Shown here piece after piece: positions 56,106 to 64,000 of a stretch of 64,000 nt of DNA; positions within the stretch are counted from its first letter, which is position 1, and every line of letters starts with the position of its first letter. The position numbers were made by a program, and so were the translations under genes. Origin of the DNA: Sphingorhabdus sp. EL138 (GTDB lineage Bacteria; Pseudomonadota; Alphaproteobacteria; Sphingomonadales; Sphingomonadaceae); the NCBI RefSeq assembly GCF_900258045.1, contig NZ_OGVD01000001.1:291001-355000 (forward strand), in the 5' to 3' direction. The notes beneath the pieces were generated by a model. That model saw nothing but the letters and a program-made list of their open reading frames with translations, made no database searches and was not told the DNA's origin.

Positions 56106-57410
56106 ATGAGCAAGATATTGATAGAACAACTGATTGAATTGATCGATTCCGGCAAGGAAACGCGCGCTGGCTTGGCCCGCGCTGCCGGCCTTCACGCCAA
56201 CAGCCTGCGGCGGCTGGGTGAGGCGGACTGGAATCCGACGGCCGAGACTTTGGGCAAGCTGGAGAAATATCTCGCGAGCGGCGGCAACAGCGTGATGGCA
56301 ACGGCGGAAGAAATTATCAACGAGGCGCGCAACGGACGCATGTATATCCTGGTTGATGATGAAGACCGGGAGAATGAGGGCGATCTTATCATTCCGGCGC
56401 AAATGGCGACACCGGACGCGATCAACTTCATGGCCAAATATGGCCGCGGGCTTATCTGTCTGGCGATGGCCAGGGACCGGGTTGAGGAACTGGGTCTCGA
56501 TATGATGAGCCAGAATAACCGGACCGCGCACGAGACGGCCTTCACCATCTCGATTGAAGCGCGTGATGGTGTGACGACCGGTATTTCCGCCGCAGACCGC
56601 GCCCGCACGGTGGCCGTGGCGATTGATGGCACCAAGGACAAGAGTGAAATTGTGACACCCGGCCATGTCTTCCCCTTGCAGGCCCGCAATGGCGGTGTGC
56701 TGGTGCGCGCCGGCCATACCGAGGCAGCGGTCGATGTGTCGCGGCTCGCCGGGCTCAATCCATCCGGTGTGATCTGCGAGATCATGAAGGATGATGGGGA
56801 GATGGCACGGCTTGATGACCTCATCGAATTTGCCCAGCATCACGGGATGAAAATCGGTACGATCCGCGACCTGATCGCTTATCGACTGCGCCATGATCAT
56901 CTTGCGCAGAAGCGGGCCGAAGCGACATTTGAAAGCCGCTGGGGCGGGGAGTGGAAGGCGATTACCTTTTTCAACACCGCAACGGAGTCGGAACAGATCG
57001 TATTGCAAAAAGGCCATGTCGATCCCGACAATCCGACATTGGTTCGCATGCATGCCACGGCGATTTTTAGCGACGTATTTGGCAAAACCGGTGCACATAG
57101 CGGCACGCTGGCCGAATCCATGAAGATTATCGGTGAAGCCGGTTCCGGTATCATCGTATTCATCAGCCCGCGGATACCCGATTTCTATTCCCGTCAAGTC
57201 GCACGGCTGAAGGGCGAGAAACCGGCGGATATGGATCAGCTGCGCGACTATGGCGTCGGTGCACAGATCCTGACCGAGCTGGGCGTCAGTGATATGGAAT
57301 TGCTGTCCAATACCAGCCATGACCTGGTCGGGCTGGACGCTTATGGTCTGCGCATTGTCGGCCAGCGGGCGATACCCACAGCCGAAACGAAAGAACTGGA
57401 GACAGCATAA
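56106..57410 (+). CDS. ribB: HTH-fused 3,4-dihydroxy-2-butanone-4-phosphate synthase
   Basis: 434 residues in three parts. Residues ~1-62 form an XRE-like helix-turn-helix ([37 protein letters not shown]). Residues ~68-270 are the RibB enzyme ([48 protein letters not shown]), which makes the four-carbon unit of riboflavin from ribulose 5-phosphate. The C-terminal part has GTP cyclohydrolase II shape, but the zinc cysteines are missing: [18 protein letters not shown] stands where HSECLTGDVFGSLRCDCG is expected. That half is probably inactive. Two dyads precede the gene; no FMN riboswitch is visible. Confidence 0.93.
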   Translation: MSKILIEQLIELIDSGKETRAGLARAAGLHANSLRRLGEADWNPTAETLGKLEKYLASGGNSVMATAEEIINEARNGRMYILVDDEDRENEGDLIIPAQMATPDAINFMAKYGRGLICLAMARDRVEELGLDMMSQNNRTAHETAFTISIEARDGVTTGISAADRARTVAVAIDGTKDKSEIVTPGHVFPLQARNGGVLVRAGHTEAAVDVSRLAGLNPSGVICEIMKDDGEMARLDDLIEFAQHHGMKIGTIRDLIAYRLRHDHLAQKRAEATFESRWGGEWKAITFFNTATESEQIVLQKGHVDPDNPTLVRMHATAIFSDVFGKTGAHSGTLAESMKIIGEAGSGIIVFISPRIPDFYSRQVARLKGEKPADMDQLRDYGVGAQILTELGVSDMELLSNTSHDLVGLDAYGLRIVGQRAIPTAETKELETA

Positions 57411-57832
57411 TGGCCAAATTTCTGATCGTCGAAGCACGTTTTTACGACCATTTGAATGACATGTTGCTGGATGGCGCCAAAGCCGCTCTGGAAGCAGTTG
57501 GCCATGAGCATGAGATGCTGACCGTCCCAGGTGCGCTGGAAGTACCCGGCGCCATCTCCCTTGCGATCGATAGCGGAGAATATGATGGCTATGTTGCCCT
57601 CGGCGTGGTTCTACGCGGGGAAACCTATCATTTCGAAATCGTCTCCAACGAAAGCGCGCGCGGCATTATGGCGCTGACACTGGACGGCGCCGCTATTGGC
57701 AACGGGATTATCACCGTCGAGAATGAGGCACAGGCCCTCGCCCGCGCGGACAAGGGACAGAAAGACAAAGGCGGGGAAGCAGCAAAAGCGGCTATTGCCA
57801 TGTATGAACTGGGGCAGCGATTTGCTGGTTGA
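57410..57832 (+). CDS. ribH: 6,7-dimethyl-8-ribityllumazine synthase
   Basis: 140 residues. Condenses the RibB product with the pyrimidine intermediate in riboflavin synthesis. Typical blocks are [29 protein letters not shown] and [22 protein letters not shown] (catalytic His). The start overlaps the ribB stop by one base (TAATG), so both are made together. Confidence 0.95.
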   Translation: MAKFLIVEARFYDHLNDMLLDGAKAALEAVGHEHEMLTVPGALEVPGAISLAIDSGEYDGYVALGVVLRGETYHFEIVSNESARGIMALTLDGAAIGNGIITVENEAQALARADKGQKDKGGEAAKAAIAMYELGQRFAG

Positions 57833-57844
57833 GGTCCTATAGGA

Positions 57845-58282
57845 TCAGGCCAAAGCGACCTCGAATATATCCGCAAATCTGTTCCTCTTGCCCATCGCAT
57901 CGGACAAGGTGAACTGATCAAGATGGCCTAGAAACGCCTCTACGGCATCGGCCAGCATATGGGAAAGGCCGCATACCGGCGTTACGATACAGTTGTTCGT
58001 TGAGCCGGGGCTGCATTCGACAAACTGGCTGACCTCTTCAAGCGCGCGAACGACCGCGCCGATGTTAATCTCTGCGGGATCACGGGCCAGGGTCAGTCCC
58101 CCGCCGCGCCCACGCTGGCTGATGATAAAGCCTTCACTGGCCAGGCGCTGCGCGACTTTCATCAAATGGTTTTTTGAAATGCCGTAGGCGGAGGCAATAT
58201 CGTCAATCGTCTGGCTGCCCTCCTTTGATGCCAGAAACATCAATGTCCGCAACGCATAGTCGGTCTGTGTGGTCAATCTCAT
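57845..58282 (-). CDS. nsrR: Rrf2 family regulator, NsrR type
   Basis: 145 residues. An N-terminal winged helix (MRLTTQTDYALRTLMFLASKEG...GISKNHLMKVAQRLASEGFI) and RGRGGGLTLARDP are typical. The cluster-binding cysteines ECSPGSTNNCIVTPVCGL have the CX7CX5C spacing close to NsrR, the nitric-oxide-sensing [Fe-S] repressor. It is divergent from a truncated-haemoglobin operon, a common NsrR target, and paired repeats lie between them. Confidence 0.88.
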   Translation of the reverse strand: MRLTTQTDYALRTLMFLASKEGSQTIDDIASAYGISKNHLMKVAQRLASEGFIISQRGRGGGLTLARDPAEINIGAVVRALEEVSQFVECSPGSTNNCIVTPVCGLSHMLADAVEAFLGHLDQFTLSDAMGKRNRFADIFEVALA

Positions 58283-58285
58283 TAA

Positions 58286-58350
58286 ACATGCATATTATAT
58301 ATTGCTTTTAAATTCAAGACCGATATAAAAGGCATATTATATACCTCTTT
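58286..58350. promoter_or_regulatory. Paired operator-like repeats between nsrR and the haemoglobin operon
   Basis: The 12-mer GCATATTATATA occurs twice, at 58290-58301 and 58332-58343, exactly 42 bp apart (four helical turns). Each copy lies in an imperfect AT-rich dyad. The first resembles the NsrR half-site (ATGCATAT...ATATTGC) and sits at the nsrR start. The second, with arms AAA-GG...CC-TTT, is in front of the haemoglobin gene. Confidence 0.7.
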
Positions 58351-58364
58351 AAACGAGTCGCCTG

Positions 58365-58829
58365 ATGCCACACGCTCACACTATTGCTGCCAGAGAAGAA
58401 AAAGCCGCCCATGCAGAAGCCCTCGGGATTACCGAAGAGCGGATTTCCGATCTGGTAGAAGGTTTCTATGAAAGGATCCGCAGCGATGCTTTGCTGGGGC
58501 CGATATTCAATGAGAAGATCACCAACTGGCCGCCTCATCTTGCGCGTATGAAAGACTTCTGGACGTCGATCGCGATTGAATCGGGCAGGTTTCATGGGAA
58601 TCCAATGATAAAGCATCTGGCGATCCCGGATATCGAACGCTCCCATTTCAATCACTGGCTTGCTCTGTTTGACCAGGCATTACCTGAGGTGATGCCAAAC
58701 GCCGCTGCCTGCCAATTTCTGTCCGAACGTGCGGCTCGAATTGCAGACAGCCTGATGACCGGCATTTCCATCCACCGCGATGGCTTACCCAAAATATCTC
58801 AGAAAAAGGAGATTAACGATGTTGCTTGA
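58365..58829 (+). CDS. Group III truncated haemoglobin
   Basis: 154 residues. The trHbIII pattern ITEERISDLVEGFYERIRSDALLGPIFNEKITNWPPHLARMKDFW...GNPMIKHLAI...HFNHWLALF includes the haem-ligand His in the GNPMIKH region and distal-pocket aromatics. Such haemoglobins help turn nitric oxide into nitrate. It is divergent from nsrR and its end overlaps the next gene by 11 bp. Confidence 0.9.
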   Translation: MPHAHTIAAREEKAAHAEALGITEERISDLVEGFYERIRSDALLGPIFNEKITNWPPHLARMKDFWTSIAIESGRFHGNPMIKHLAIPDIERSHFNHWLALFDQALPEVMPNAAACQFLSERAARIADSLMTGISIHRDGLPKISQKKEINDVA

Positions 58830-59262
58830 TGAGAATAATATGGCCGTCCACAGCGACAACTTCCATTTCGAGCCAGCAAGGTCTGAAGCGGCAGCACAAG
58901 TCGCGCGGGTTCAACCGGAGACACGCACTTTCGGTATTCCCGCCATTATCTGGGGCAGCATGGCCGCAAGCTATGCACTATTCTTTCTTGGTCTGGTTGC
59001 GGGTACCGGTCATGACGGACGCGCCCTGTTCATGATCGCTATCAGCATCCTGTATGCTGTCATGTATTTCGGTACTGCCTTTGCTCTGAACAGTTTGAGC
59101 GGGTCAGGTCAAAACGAAAAGAGCCAGTGGATCAAAGGCAGGTTTGACACGTTTACCGGCCGGATGAGCTTTGGCGCGGTTTATGGACAGATGCTGATCG
59201 TGCCGATGATGTTCGCGCTGTTTGGCGTTGGTATCGCTATCATCCGCTCGGCGGTGATGTAA
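58819..59262 (+). CDS. Unknown three-helix membrane protein of the NO-defence operon
   Basis: 147 residues. A cytoplasmic N-terminal 45 residues precede three membrane helices (IPAIIWGSMAASYALFFLGLVAG; ALFMIAISILYAVMYFGTAFAL; FGAVYGQMLIVPMMFALFGVGIAI). The ATG at 58819 has a perfect AAAAAGGAG. No family recognised. It overlaps the haemoglobin gene, so it is part of the presumed NsrR regulon; it could deliver electrons, or bind NO or haem. Confidence 0.7.
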   Translation: MLLDENNMAVHSDNFHFEPARSEAAAQVARVQPETRTFGIPAIIWGSMAASYALFFLGLVAGTGHDGRALFMIAISILYAVMYFGTAFALNSLSGSGQNEKSQWIKGRFDTFTGRMSFGAVYGQMLIVPMMFALFGVGIAIIRSAVM

Positions 59263-59267
59263 CCGAA

Positions 59268-59564
59268 ATGGCGGAACCGGCACCCTATCGCTCAACACCT
59301 GTCTTCGATGAAACCAGCTTGCCGCAGGCCCTACAAGCTGCCCACAACACGAAAGCTGGTACCTGGGGTGTGCTGGAGATAATCAGCGGGAGCCTTCATT
59401 ATGTGATTGAAGAAAGCCAGGAAACGCGGCTGATGACAACGGGTGATCGACAATTGATCGAGCCGGAACAACTGCATCATGTCACCCTGGTTGGGCCGAT
59501 GCAGATGCAGGTGCATTTCTATCGCAAGAAGCCGGATATTGGCTCCAGCATCAAAGAAGGTTGA
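59268..59564 (+). CDS. DUF1971 (cupin-like) protein
   Basis: 98 residues matching the DUF1971/TehB-N-like single-domain cupin (ASLHYVIEES-type strand here GSLHYVIEESQETRLMTTGDRQLIEPEQLHHVTL, with candidate metal-ligand His residues). It starts 5 bp after the membrane gene, the last gene of the nitric-oxide locus. DUF1971 proteins often sit near nitrosative-stress or tellurite genes. Confidence 0.75.
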   Translation: MAEPAPYRSTPVFDETSLPQALQAAHNTKAGTWGVLEIISGSLHYVIEESQETRLMTTGDRQLIEPEQLHHVTLVGPMQMQVHFYRKKPDIGSSIKEG

Positions 59565-60335
59565 TCAATTCGTCTTGTCACTTCGCATTGCCGCCACTTC
59601 CTGACGCAATCCGCGTATTTCGTCGAGGATGATGTCCCGCTGCGCGCTTTGTTCTTCGTCCGCTTCCTCATGCATGGCGTTGACGATGATCGCGATGAAC
59701 AGGTTGAGCACGACAAAGGATGTCACCAGAACAAAGGGCACGAAAAACGCCCAGGCCCATGGATAGACTTCCATGATCGGGCGCACGATGCCCATCGACC
59801 AGCTTTCCAGAGTCATGATCTGGAACAGCGAATAAAGCGACGCGCCGACCGAACCGAACCATTGCGGGAAGGAGCCGCCAAACAGTTTCGTTGCCATCAC
59901 CGCAGCGACATAGAAAATCAAGCTCAGCAAAAGGATTACCGATCCCATGGATGGAATCGCCGAAAGCAGGCCCTGCACCACTTGCCGCATCTTGGGCATC
60001 GCAGAGACCAGACGAAAAGCCCGGACAATACGTAGCGCACGAAGGATCGCAAAGTTCCCGCCCAGCGGCAGCAGCGCGGCCGAGACGATGACAAAGTCGA
60101 AATTATTCCAGCCGCTGCGGAAAAACTGCAAGCGGTAAACCAGCAGCTTCAGAAGAATTTCGACTACAAAAATGGTAATCGCGATCTGGTCCAGAGCAAT
60201 CAGAACCGGGCCGAACGATGCCATCATTCCGGCCGATGTTTCCAGCCCGATAACAATCGCATTGATGACAATCACCGCCATGATCGCATTTTGAAACAGG
60301 GATGATTCGATCAAGCTTTTGATCTTCTGGATCAC
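59565..60335 (-). CDS. Voltage-gated sodium channel homologue (NaChBac family)
   Basis: 256 residues, a single six-helix subunit that would form a tetramer. S4 carries regularly spaced arginines ([15 protein letters not shown]). The pore's selectivity filter reads TLESWSM (near residue 175), as in NaChBac's TLESWAS. A long S6 ([25 protein letters not shown]) and an acidic coiled-coil tail ([25 protein letters not shown]) follow. It abuts the DUF1971 stop convergently. Confidence 0.92.
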   Translation of the reverse strand: MIQKIKSLIESSLFQNAIMAVIVINAIVIGLETSAGMMASFGPVLIALDQIAITIFVVEILLKLLVYRLQFFRSGWNNFDFVIVSAALLPLGGNFAILRALRIVRAFRLVSAMPKMRQVVQGLLSAIPSMGSVILLLSLIFYVAAVMATKLFGGSFPQWFGSVGASLYSLFQIMTLESWSMGIVRPIMEVYPWAWAFFVPFVLVTSFVVLNLFIAIIVNAMHEEADEEQSAQRDIILDEIRGLRQEVAAMRSDKTN

Positions 60336-60492
60336 TAGGCGTACCTTTTTTGACTTTGAATTCTGCCATTTGGCGATTTACCATCGTCGGATCAAGTCAC
60401 GATTGACCGCTTTGTCGCTCTTGCCTTCTGTGGTCGGCTCCGCTATAGTTTCATTTGTAACTATATTGCTCTACTCTGTAAGGAATGCATCC

Positions 60493-61596
60493 ATGGCTGA
60501 TCTTTTTGAAAACCCGGCTGGCCTTGATGGCTTTGAATTTGTGGAATTTTGTGCGCCGGAAAAAGGCGTGCTCGAACCTGTTTTCGAAGTCATGGGCTTT
60601 ACCCGCATTGCGCAGCATCGTTCCAAGGATGTGCATTTGTGGCGGCAGGGACAGATCAACCTGATCATCAATTATGAACCGAAATCGGCGGCCTGGTATT
60701 TCGCCCGCGAACATGGCCCGTCAGCCTGCGGTATGGCCTTCCGGGTCAAGGATGCACGAAAAGCTTACGCGCATCTGCTGGAAAAAGGCGCGGAACCCGT
60801 GGCAGTCGAAACCGGCCCGATGGAACTGCATATCCCGGCCATTCGCGGTATTGGCGGAGCGATTCTCTATCTGGTCGATCGCTATGCCGATGAAGAACGG
60901 GGCGATGCGCTGTCCATCTATGATATCGACTTTGAATATCTGCCCGGTGTTGACCGCAATCCGGTCGGCGCAGGGTTCGACATTATCGACCACCTGACCC
61001 ATAATGTTTATGGCGGCCGGATGGCCTATTGGGCGGATTATTACGAGACCCTGTTCAACTTCCGCGAGATTCGTTTCTTTGACATCAAGGGCGAATATAC
61101 CGGCCTGACGTCCAAGGCGCTGACCGCTCCCGATGGCAAAATCCGCATCCCGCTCAATGAAGAAGGCGAAGGCGGCAAGGGTCAGATCGAGGAATTTCTG
61201 CGTGAATTTAACGGCGAAGGCATTCAGCATATCGCCCTTATCTGTGACGATTTGGTCGCCTGTTGGGACCGGCTCAAGACACTCGGCGTGCCGTTCATGA
61301 CGGCTCCGCCCAATACCTATTACGAGATGCTCGATGAGCGCTTGCCCGGCCATGGTGAAGATGCCAGCGCGCTGCAAAGTCGCGGGATATTGCTCGATGG
61401 CACCACGGAAGGTGGCCAGCCGCGGCTTCTGCTGCAGATATTTGCCGAGCCGCAAATAGGCCCGGTCTTCTTCGAGTTTATTCAGCGCAAAGGCGATGAC
61501 GGTTTTGGCGAAGGCAACTTCAAGGCGCTGTTCGAAAGCATCGAGCGCGATCAGGTTGCGCGCGGCGTGCTTAATGTGGAAGAACCCGCAGAATGA
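60493..61596 (+). CDS. hppD: 4-hydroxyphenylpyruvate dioxygenase
   Basis: 367 residues, iron(II) enzyme making homogentisate from 4-hydroxyphenylpyruvate in tyrosine breakdown. Iron ligands are His near 166 ([14 protein letters not shown]), His near 245 ([12 protein letters not shown]) and Glu near 327 ([14 protein letters not shown]). I chose the ATG at 60493 after AAGGA. The longer frame starts upstream in the channel gene. It heads an operon with a VOC gene and a FAH-family gene. Confidence 0.95.
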   Translation: MADLFENPAGLDGFEFVEFCAPEKGVLEPVFEVMGFTRIAQHRSKDVHLWRQGQINLIINYEPKSAAWYFAREHGPSACGMAFRVKDARKAYAHLLEKGAEPVAVETGPMELHIPAIRGIGGAILYLVDRYADEERGDALSIYDIDFEYLPGVDRNPVGAGFDIIDHLTHNVYGGRMAYWADYYETLFNFREIRFFDIKGEYTGLTSKALTAPDGKIRIPLNEEGEGGKGQIEEFLREFNGEGIQHIALICDDLVACWDRLKTLGVPFMTAPPNTYYEMLDERLPGHGEDASALQSRGILLDGTTEGGQPRLLLQIFAEPQIGPVFFEFIQRKGDDGFGEGNFKALFESIERDQVARGVLNVEEPAE

Positions 61597-62144
61597 CCTC
61601 TGCACCCAATCTTTCCGGCATTCATCATGTCGCCTATCGCTGCAAGGATGCGAAGGAAACCACCGAATTTTACCAACGCGTCATGGGTATGGATTTTGAC
61701 CTGGCCTTTGCGGAAAACGAAGTGCCGTCGACCGGTGAATATGATCCTTATATGCATATTTTCCTCGATGCCGGCGGCGGCAATATACTGGCCTTTTTCG
61801 AACTTCCCGAACAGCCGGAAATGGGCAAGGATCCCAATACGCCGACATGGGTGCAACATATTGCGTTCAAGGTGAACACGCTTGAGGAACTGCTGGCTGC
61901 CAAGGCCAATGCCGAGGCCGAGGGGCTAGAAGTTCTGGGTCCCACCCATCACGGCATTTTCAAGTCCATCTATTTCTTTGACCCCAATGGTCACCGTTTG
62001 GAAATCGCCTGTGATATCGGAACCGACGAGGAGATGAAGGAACTGCGCCGCGTCGCGCCCGAAATGCTCGAAGAATGGAACCGCACCAAAAAGGCACCGC
62101 AACATGCCGCATGGCTGCATGAGAAGGCCCGCGACGAACATTAA
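61593..62144 (+). CDS. VOC family protein in the tyrosine operon
   Basis: 183 residues, one VOC module plus a helical tail. The H-H-E metal triad is complete: [10 protein letters not shown] (His near 12), WVQHIAFKV (near 89) and [12 protein letters not shown] (Glu near 140). That makes it a probable metalloenzyme. It overlaps hppD by four bases and precedes a FAH-family gene, placing it where homogentisate dioxygenase or maleylacetoacetate isomerase would be expected. Its reaction is unknown. Confidence 0.8.
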   Translation: MTSAPNLSGIHHVAYRCKDAKETTEFYQRVMGMDFDLAFAENEVPSTGEYDPYMHIFLDAGGGNILAFFELPEQPEMGKDPNTPTWVQHIAFKVNTLEELLAAKANAEAEGLEVLGPTHHGIFKSIYFFDPNGHRLEIACDIGTDEEMKELRRVAPEMLEEWNRTKKAPQHAAWLHEKARDEH

Positions 62145-62209
62145 ACGCGTATGTTGATTGTTGCCGCGTTCCGGCGCACTATCCGTTTTCAACAAAAGAT
62201 GGGAACTCT

Positions 62210-63220
62210 ATGAAACTCGCGACGCTGAAAAATGACACACGCGACGGCCGACTGGTCGTCGTCTCGAAAGATCTGACCCGTTGCTGCGAAGCGAATAATA
62301 TAGCCCCGACCCTGCAAGCTGCCCTCGACAATTGGGAAGACTGCGCACCGAAGCTGGAAGCCCTCTACCGGGATGTCGAGCATCAGGTTGTCCCATGCGA
62401 ACGCTTCCATGAAAATGACGCCCATTCGCCATTGCCGCGCGCCTATCAATGGGCCGACGGCAGCGCCTATATCAACCATGTCGAACTGGTTCGCAAAGCG
62501 CGCGGTGCCGAAGTGCCGGAAAGTTTTTACAGTGATCCGCTCATGTATCAGGGCGGCTCCGACGCGTTTCTTGGCCCCCGTGAGGATATCCCGCTGGGCG
62601 ATCCGAAATGGGGCTGCGACATGGAAGGCGAGGTTGCGGTGATCACCGACGACGTCCCGATGGGCGTTGGTGCGGAAGCGGCCGCGGGTCACATCAAACT
62701 GGTCATGCTATGCAACGACGTATCCTTGCGCGGCCTGATTCCCGGAGAACTCGCCAAGGGCTTCGGTTTTTTCCAGTCCAAGCCGCCGAGCGCTTTCTCA
62801 CCGGTCTGCGTGACACCCGATGAACTGGGTGATGCATGGAGAGGATCGGTGATCCACCTGCCGCTACAGGTCGACTATAACCGCGAGCCCTTTGGCCGTG
62901 CCAATGCCGGCGTGGATGCGACCTTCAGTCTGGCGGACCTCGTCGCCCATGCGGCAAAAACACGGCCGCTATGTGCAGGAACGATTATCGGTTCGGGCAC
63001 GGTGTCCAATCAGGATGCCGATGGTGGCGCCGGCAAGCCAGTGTCCGAAGGCGGTCTCGGCTATAGTTGCATCGCCGAGATCCGGATGATCGAAACCATT
63101 GCCGATGGCGAAGCGAAAACGCCTTTCATGAGCGCTGGTGATACGGTGAAAATCCAGATGCTGGATGAGGATGGGCACTCGGTTTTTGGGGCTATCCGGC
63201 AGGAAGTGGTCGAGGTTTAA
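62210..63220 (+). CDS. Fumarylacetoacetate hydrolase family protein
   Basis: 336 residues. The FAH fold is shown by DMEGEVAVITDDVPMG (metal-ligand acids), LVMLCNDVSLRGLIPGELAKGFGFFQSKP and AGTIIGSGTVSNQD. It should hydrolyse fumarylacetoacetate to fumarate and acetoacetate as the last step of the tyrosine route, consistent with its place in the hppD operon. The gap before it (65 bp) lacks a promoter I can see. Confidence 0.92.
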   Translation: MKLATLKNDTRDGRLVVVSKDLTRCCEANNIAPTLQAALDNWEDCAPKLEALYRDVEHQVVPCERFHENDAHSPLPRAYQWADGSAYINHVELVRKARGAEVPESFYSDPLMYQGGSDAFLGPREDIPLGDPKWGCDMEGEVAVITDDVPMGVGAEAAAGHIKLVMLCNDVSLRGLIPGELAKGFGFFQSKPPSAFSPVCVTPDELGDAWRGSVIHLPLQVDYNREPFGRANAGVDATFSLADLVAHAAKTRPLCAGTIIGSGTVSNQDADGGAGKPVSEGGLGYSCIAEIRMIETIADGEAKTPFMSAGDTVKIQMLDEDGHSVFGAIRQEVVEV

Positions 63221-63237
63221 CGGGGAAGGATTCTTTT

Positions 63238-63487
63238 TTTGACCTCAAGCGCCGGGCGGGCACATCCGTGCCCTTGGCTACGCGCCAATAAGGCGCGGCG
63301 GACGCCATCCATTATTGGCGCCCTTGCCTCGCTTCGCTCGGACGATGCTCTTTAGGCAGGCGCCAGATAGATGACCGCTAGTTTGTCACCAGTCCGACGC
63401 ATAGCGTCGGCAAGCGCGACCGCGCGCCCGAGCTTATGCGAGGAAAGCCAAGCGGGCGGATGCCCGCGCCCGGCGCTTGAGGTCAAA
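63238..63487. repeat. 250-bp MITE-like element with 21-bp terminal inverted repeats
   Basis: The ends 63238-63258 and 63467-63487 are perfect inverted repeats (TTTGACCTCAAGCGCCGGGCG and its complement). Inside are further dyads, such as GCGCCAATAA/TTATTGGCGC and CCGACGC/GCGTCGG. It has no open frame and no transposase, and the same terminal sequence forms the short palindrome at 35313-35376. It lies between the FAH gene and the lrp-type gene, whose stop codon touches its right end. Confidence 0.85.
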
Positions 63488-63946
63488 TTATAAAGGCACC
63501 GCCGTCTCGTATTTAATCCGCTCCATGGCAAAGCTCGCTGACACGTCGGACAAGGGTACCGCCTTGATCAGCTTCTTGTACACCCGGTCATAGTCCGCCA
63601 TATCGCGCACGAGCAGTTTCAGCAGATAATCCACCTCTCCGGCCATGCGGTAAAACTCGACCACCTCATCAATCGAAGATGCGGCAGCGGCAAATTTCTC
63701 CAGCCATTTGTCGCTATGATCATTGGTGCGCACCGCAACAAAGGCGGTCATGCCAAGGCCAACTGCCTCCGGTTCCACGATCGCCACCCGCCGTGCAATA
63801 ATGCCGTCCGCTTCCAGCCGTTTGACCCGCCGCCAGCAGGCGTTGGTCGACAGGCTAAGCTGCGCCGCCAGATTTTCCAGCGACAAGCTCGCATCCTGCT
63901 GCAAAGCTTTCAGGATATTTCGATCGTTGTCATCAATATTTTTCAT
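63488..63946 (-). CDS. Lrp/AsnC family transcriptional regulator
   Basis: 152 residues. The winged helix (DDNDRNILKALQQDASLSLENLAAQLSLSTNACWRRVKRLEADGII) and a RAM effector domain (VRTNDHSDKWLEKFAAAAS...YRMAGEVDYLLKLLVRDMADYDRVYKKLI) are present. The ATG at 63946 (MKNIDDNDRN) or one at 63958 is the start. It is convergent with the tyrosine-catabolism operon and could be its regulator, since Lrp-type proteins often control amino acid degradation. Confidence 0.9.
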   Translation of the reverse strand: MKNIDDNDRNILKALQQDASLSLENLAAQLSLSTNACWRRVKRLEADGIIARRVAIVEPEAVGLGMTAFVAVRTNDHSDKWLEKFAAAASSIDEVVEFYRMAGEVDYLLKLLVRDMADYDRVYKKLIKAVPLSDVSASFAMERIKYETAVPL

Positions 63947-64000
63947 GATATCATCCATAAACAGAATATTATCACATGAACTCTTCATTCCAAGTGAATT

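Noticed and set aside
56013-57437. Long open frame (474 codons) on the minus strand
   Set aside because: It lies opposite ribB, whose domains are unmistakable. The reverse frame has shadow-like His/Arg/Ile-rich composition.
1-64000. CRISPR array, tRNA or rRNA genes, prophage, integrase or IS element
   Set aside because: No regularly spaced direct repeats, cloverleaf sequences, phage genes or transposase frames were recognised anywhere.

Overview
This 64 kb window is an ordinary, densely packed chromosomal segment of an alphaproteobacterium, most likely a marine sphingomonad of the Sphingorhabdus/Parasphingorhabdus kind. That placement is inference. It rests on moderate GC content, the tol-pal, ruvCAB, rplM-rpsI-cutA-ctaA and GapR-DUF1244-pyk neighbourhoods, the RibB protein with an N-terminal helix-turn-helix, DUF6628-like and DUF1489 proteins, and a bacterial CDC48. 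I see no rRNA, tRNA, CRISPR array, prophage or transposase gene. The sequence starts inside a methyltransferase gene.

Layout. 1-13.3 kb: a partial methyltransferase, uvrB, a DUF3617 lipoprotein, a serine hydrolase, two tandem VOC genes, an M20 amidohydrolase, a DksA-like protein, a ferric-reductase-like membrane protein, a leaderless ArsR gene with its SRPBCC partner, then ybgC-tolQRAB-pal closed by a terminator. 13.3-25.2 kb: an M16 peptidase, a methyltransferase, an MFS transporter, a CDC48 ATPase and a LysR gene separated by a probable small RNA, and a Mur ligase. 25.3-34.8 kb: LdcA, YghU, a CMD-family protein, cyclophilin, MgtE, GNAT, a Fur-box-controlled DUF6628-like gene, DUF1489, a probable structured small RNA, and the rplM-rpsI and ctaA-cutA blocks. 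34.9-44.5 kb: merC, zur, dxs, an S8 autotransporter, a nucleotidase, dapD, a carotenoid oxygenase and a Tat-exported agmatine deiminase. 44.5-51.3 kb: ruvC-ruvA-(inserted ORF)-ruvB, yebC, a CPBP protease, gapR-like, DUF1244 and pyk. 51.4-55 kb: an AT-richer pair, a penicillin acylase and an AraC-type membrane regulator. 55-64 kb: a hydrolase, ribB(HTH)-ribH, a nitric-oxide defence locus (NsrR, group III truncated haemoglobin, membrane protein, DUF1971), a NaChBac-type channel, a tyrosine-catabolism operon (hppD-VOC-FAH), a 250-bp MITE-like repeat and an Lrp gene.

The most interesting points are regulatory. They are (1) two dyads in front of a RibB that carries its own DNA-binding domain and has a zinc-less GTP cyclohydrolase half; (2) paired operator-like repeats between nsrR and the truncated-haemoglobin operon; (3) a leaderless ArsR gene whose operator fills the -35/-10 spacer; (4) two candidate small RNAs with tetraloop-capped terminators; (5) a palindromic repeat family present as a short and a long copy; and (6) an AT-rich gene inserted with overlapping stop/start codons inside ruvCAB. 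I found no large, wholly new multi-gene system.
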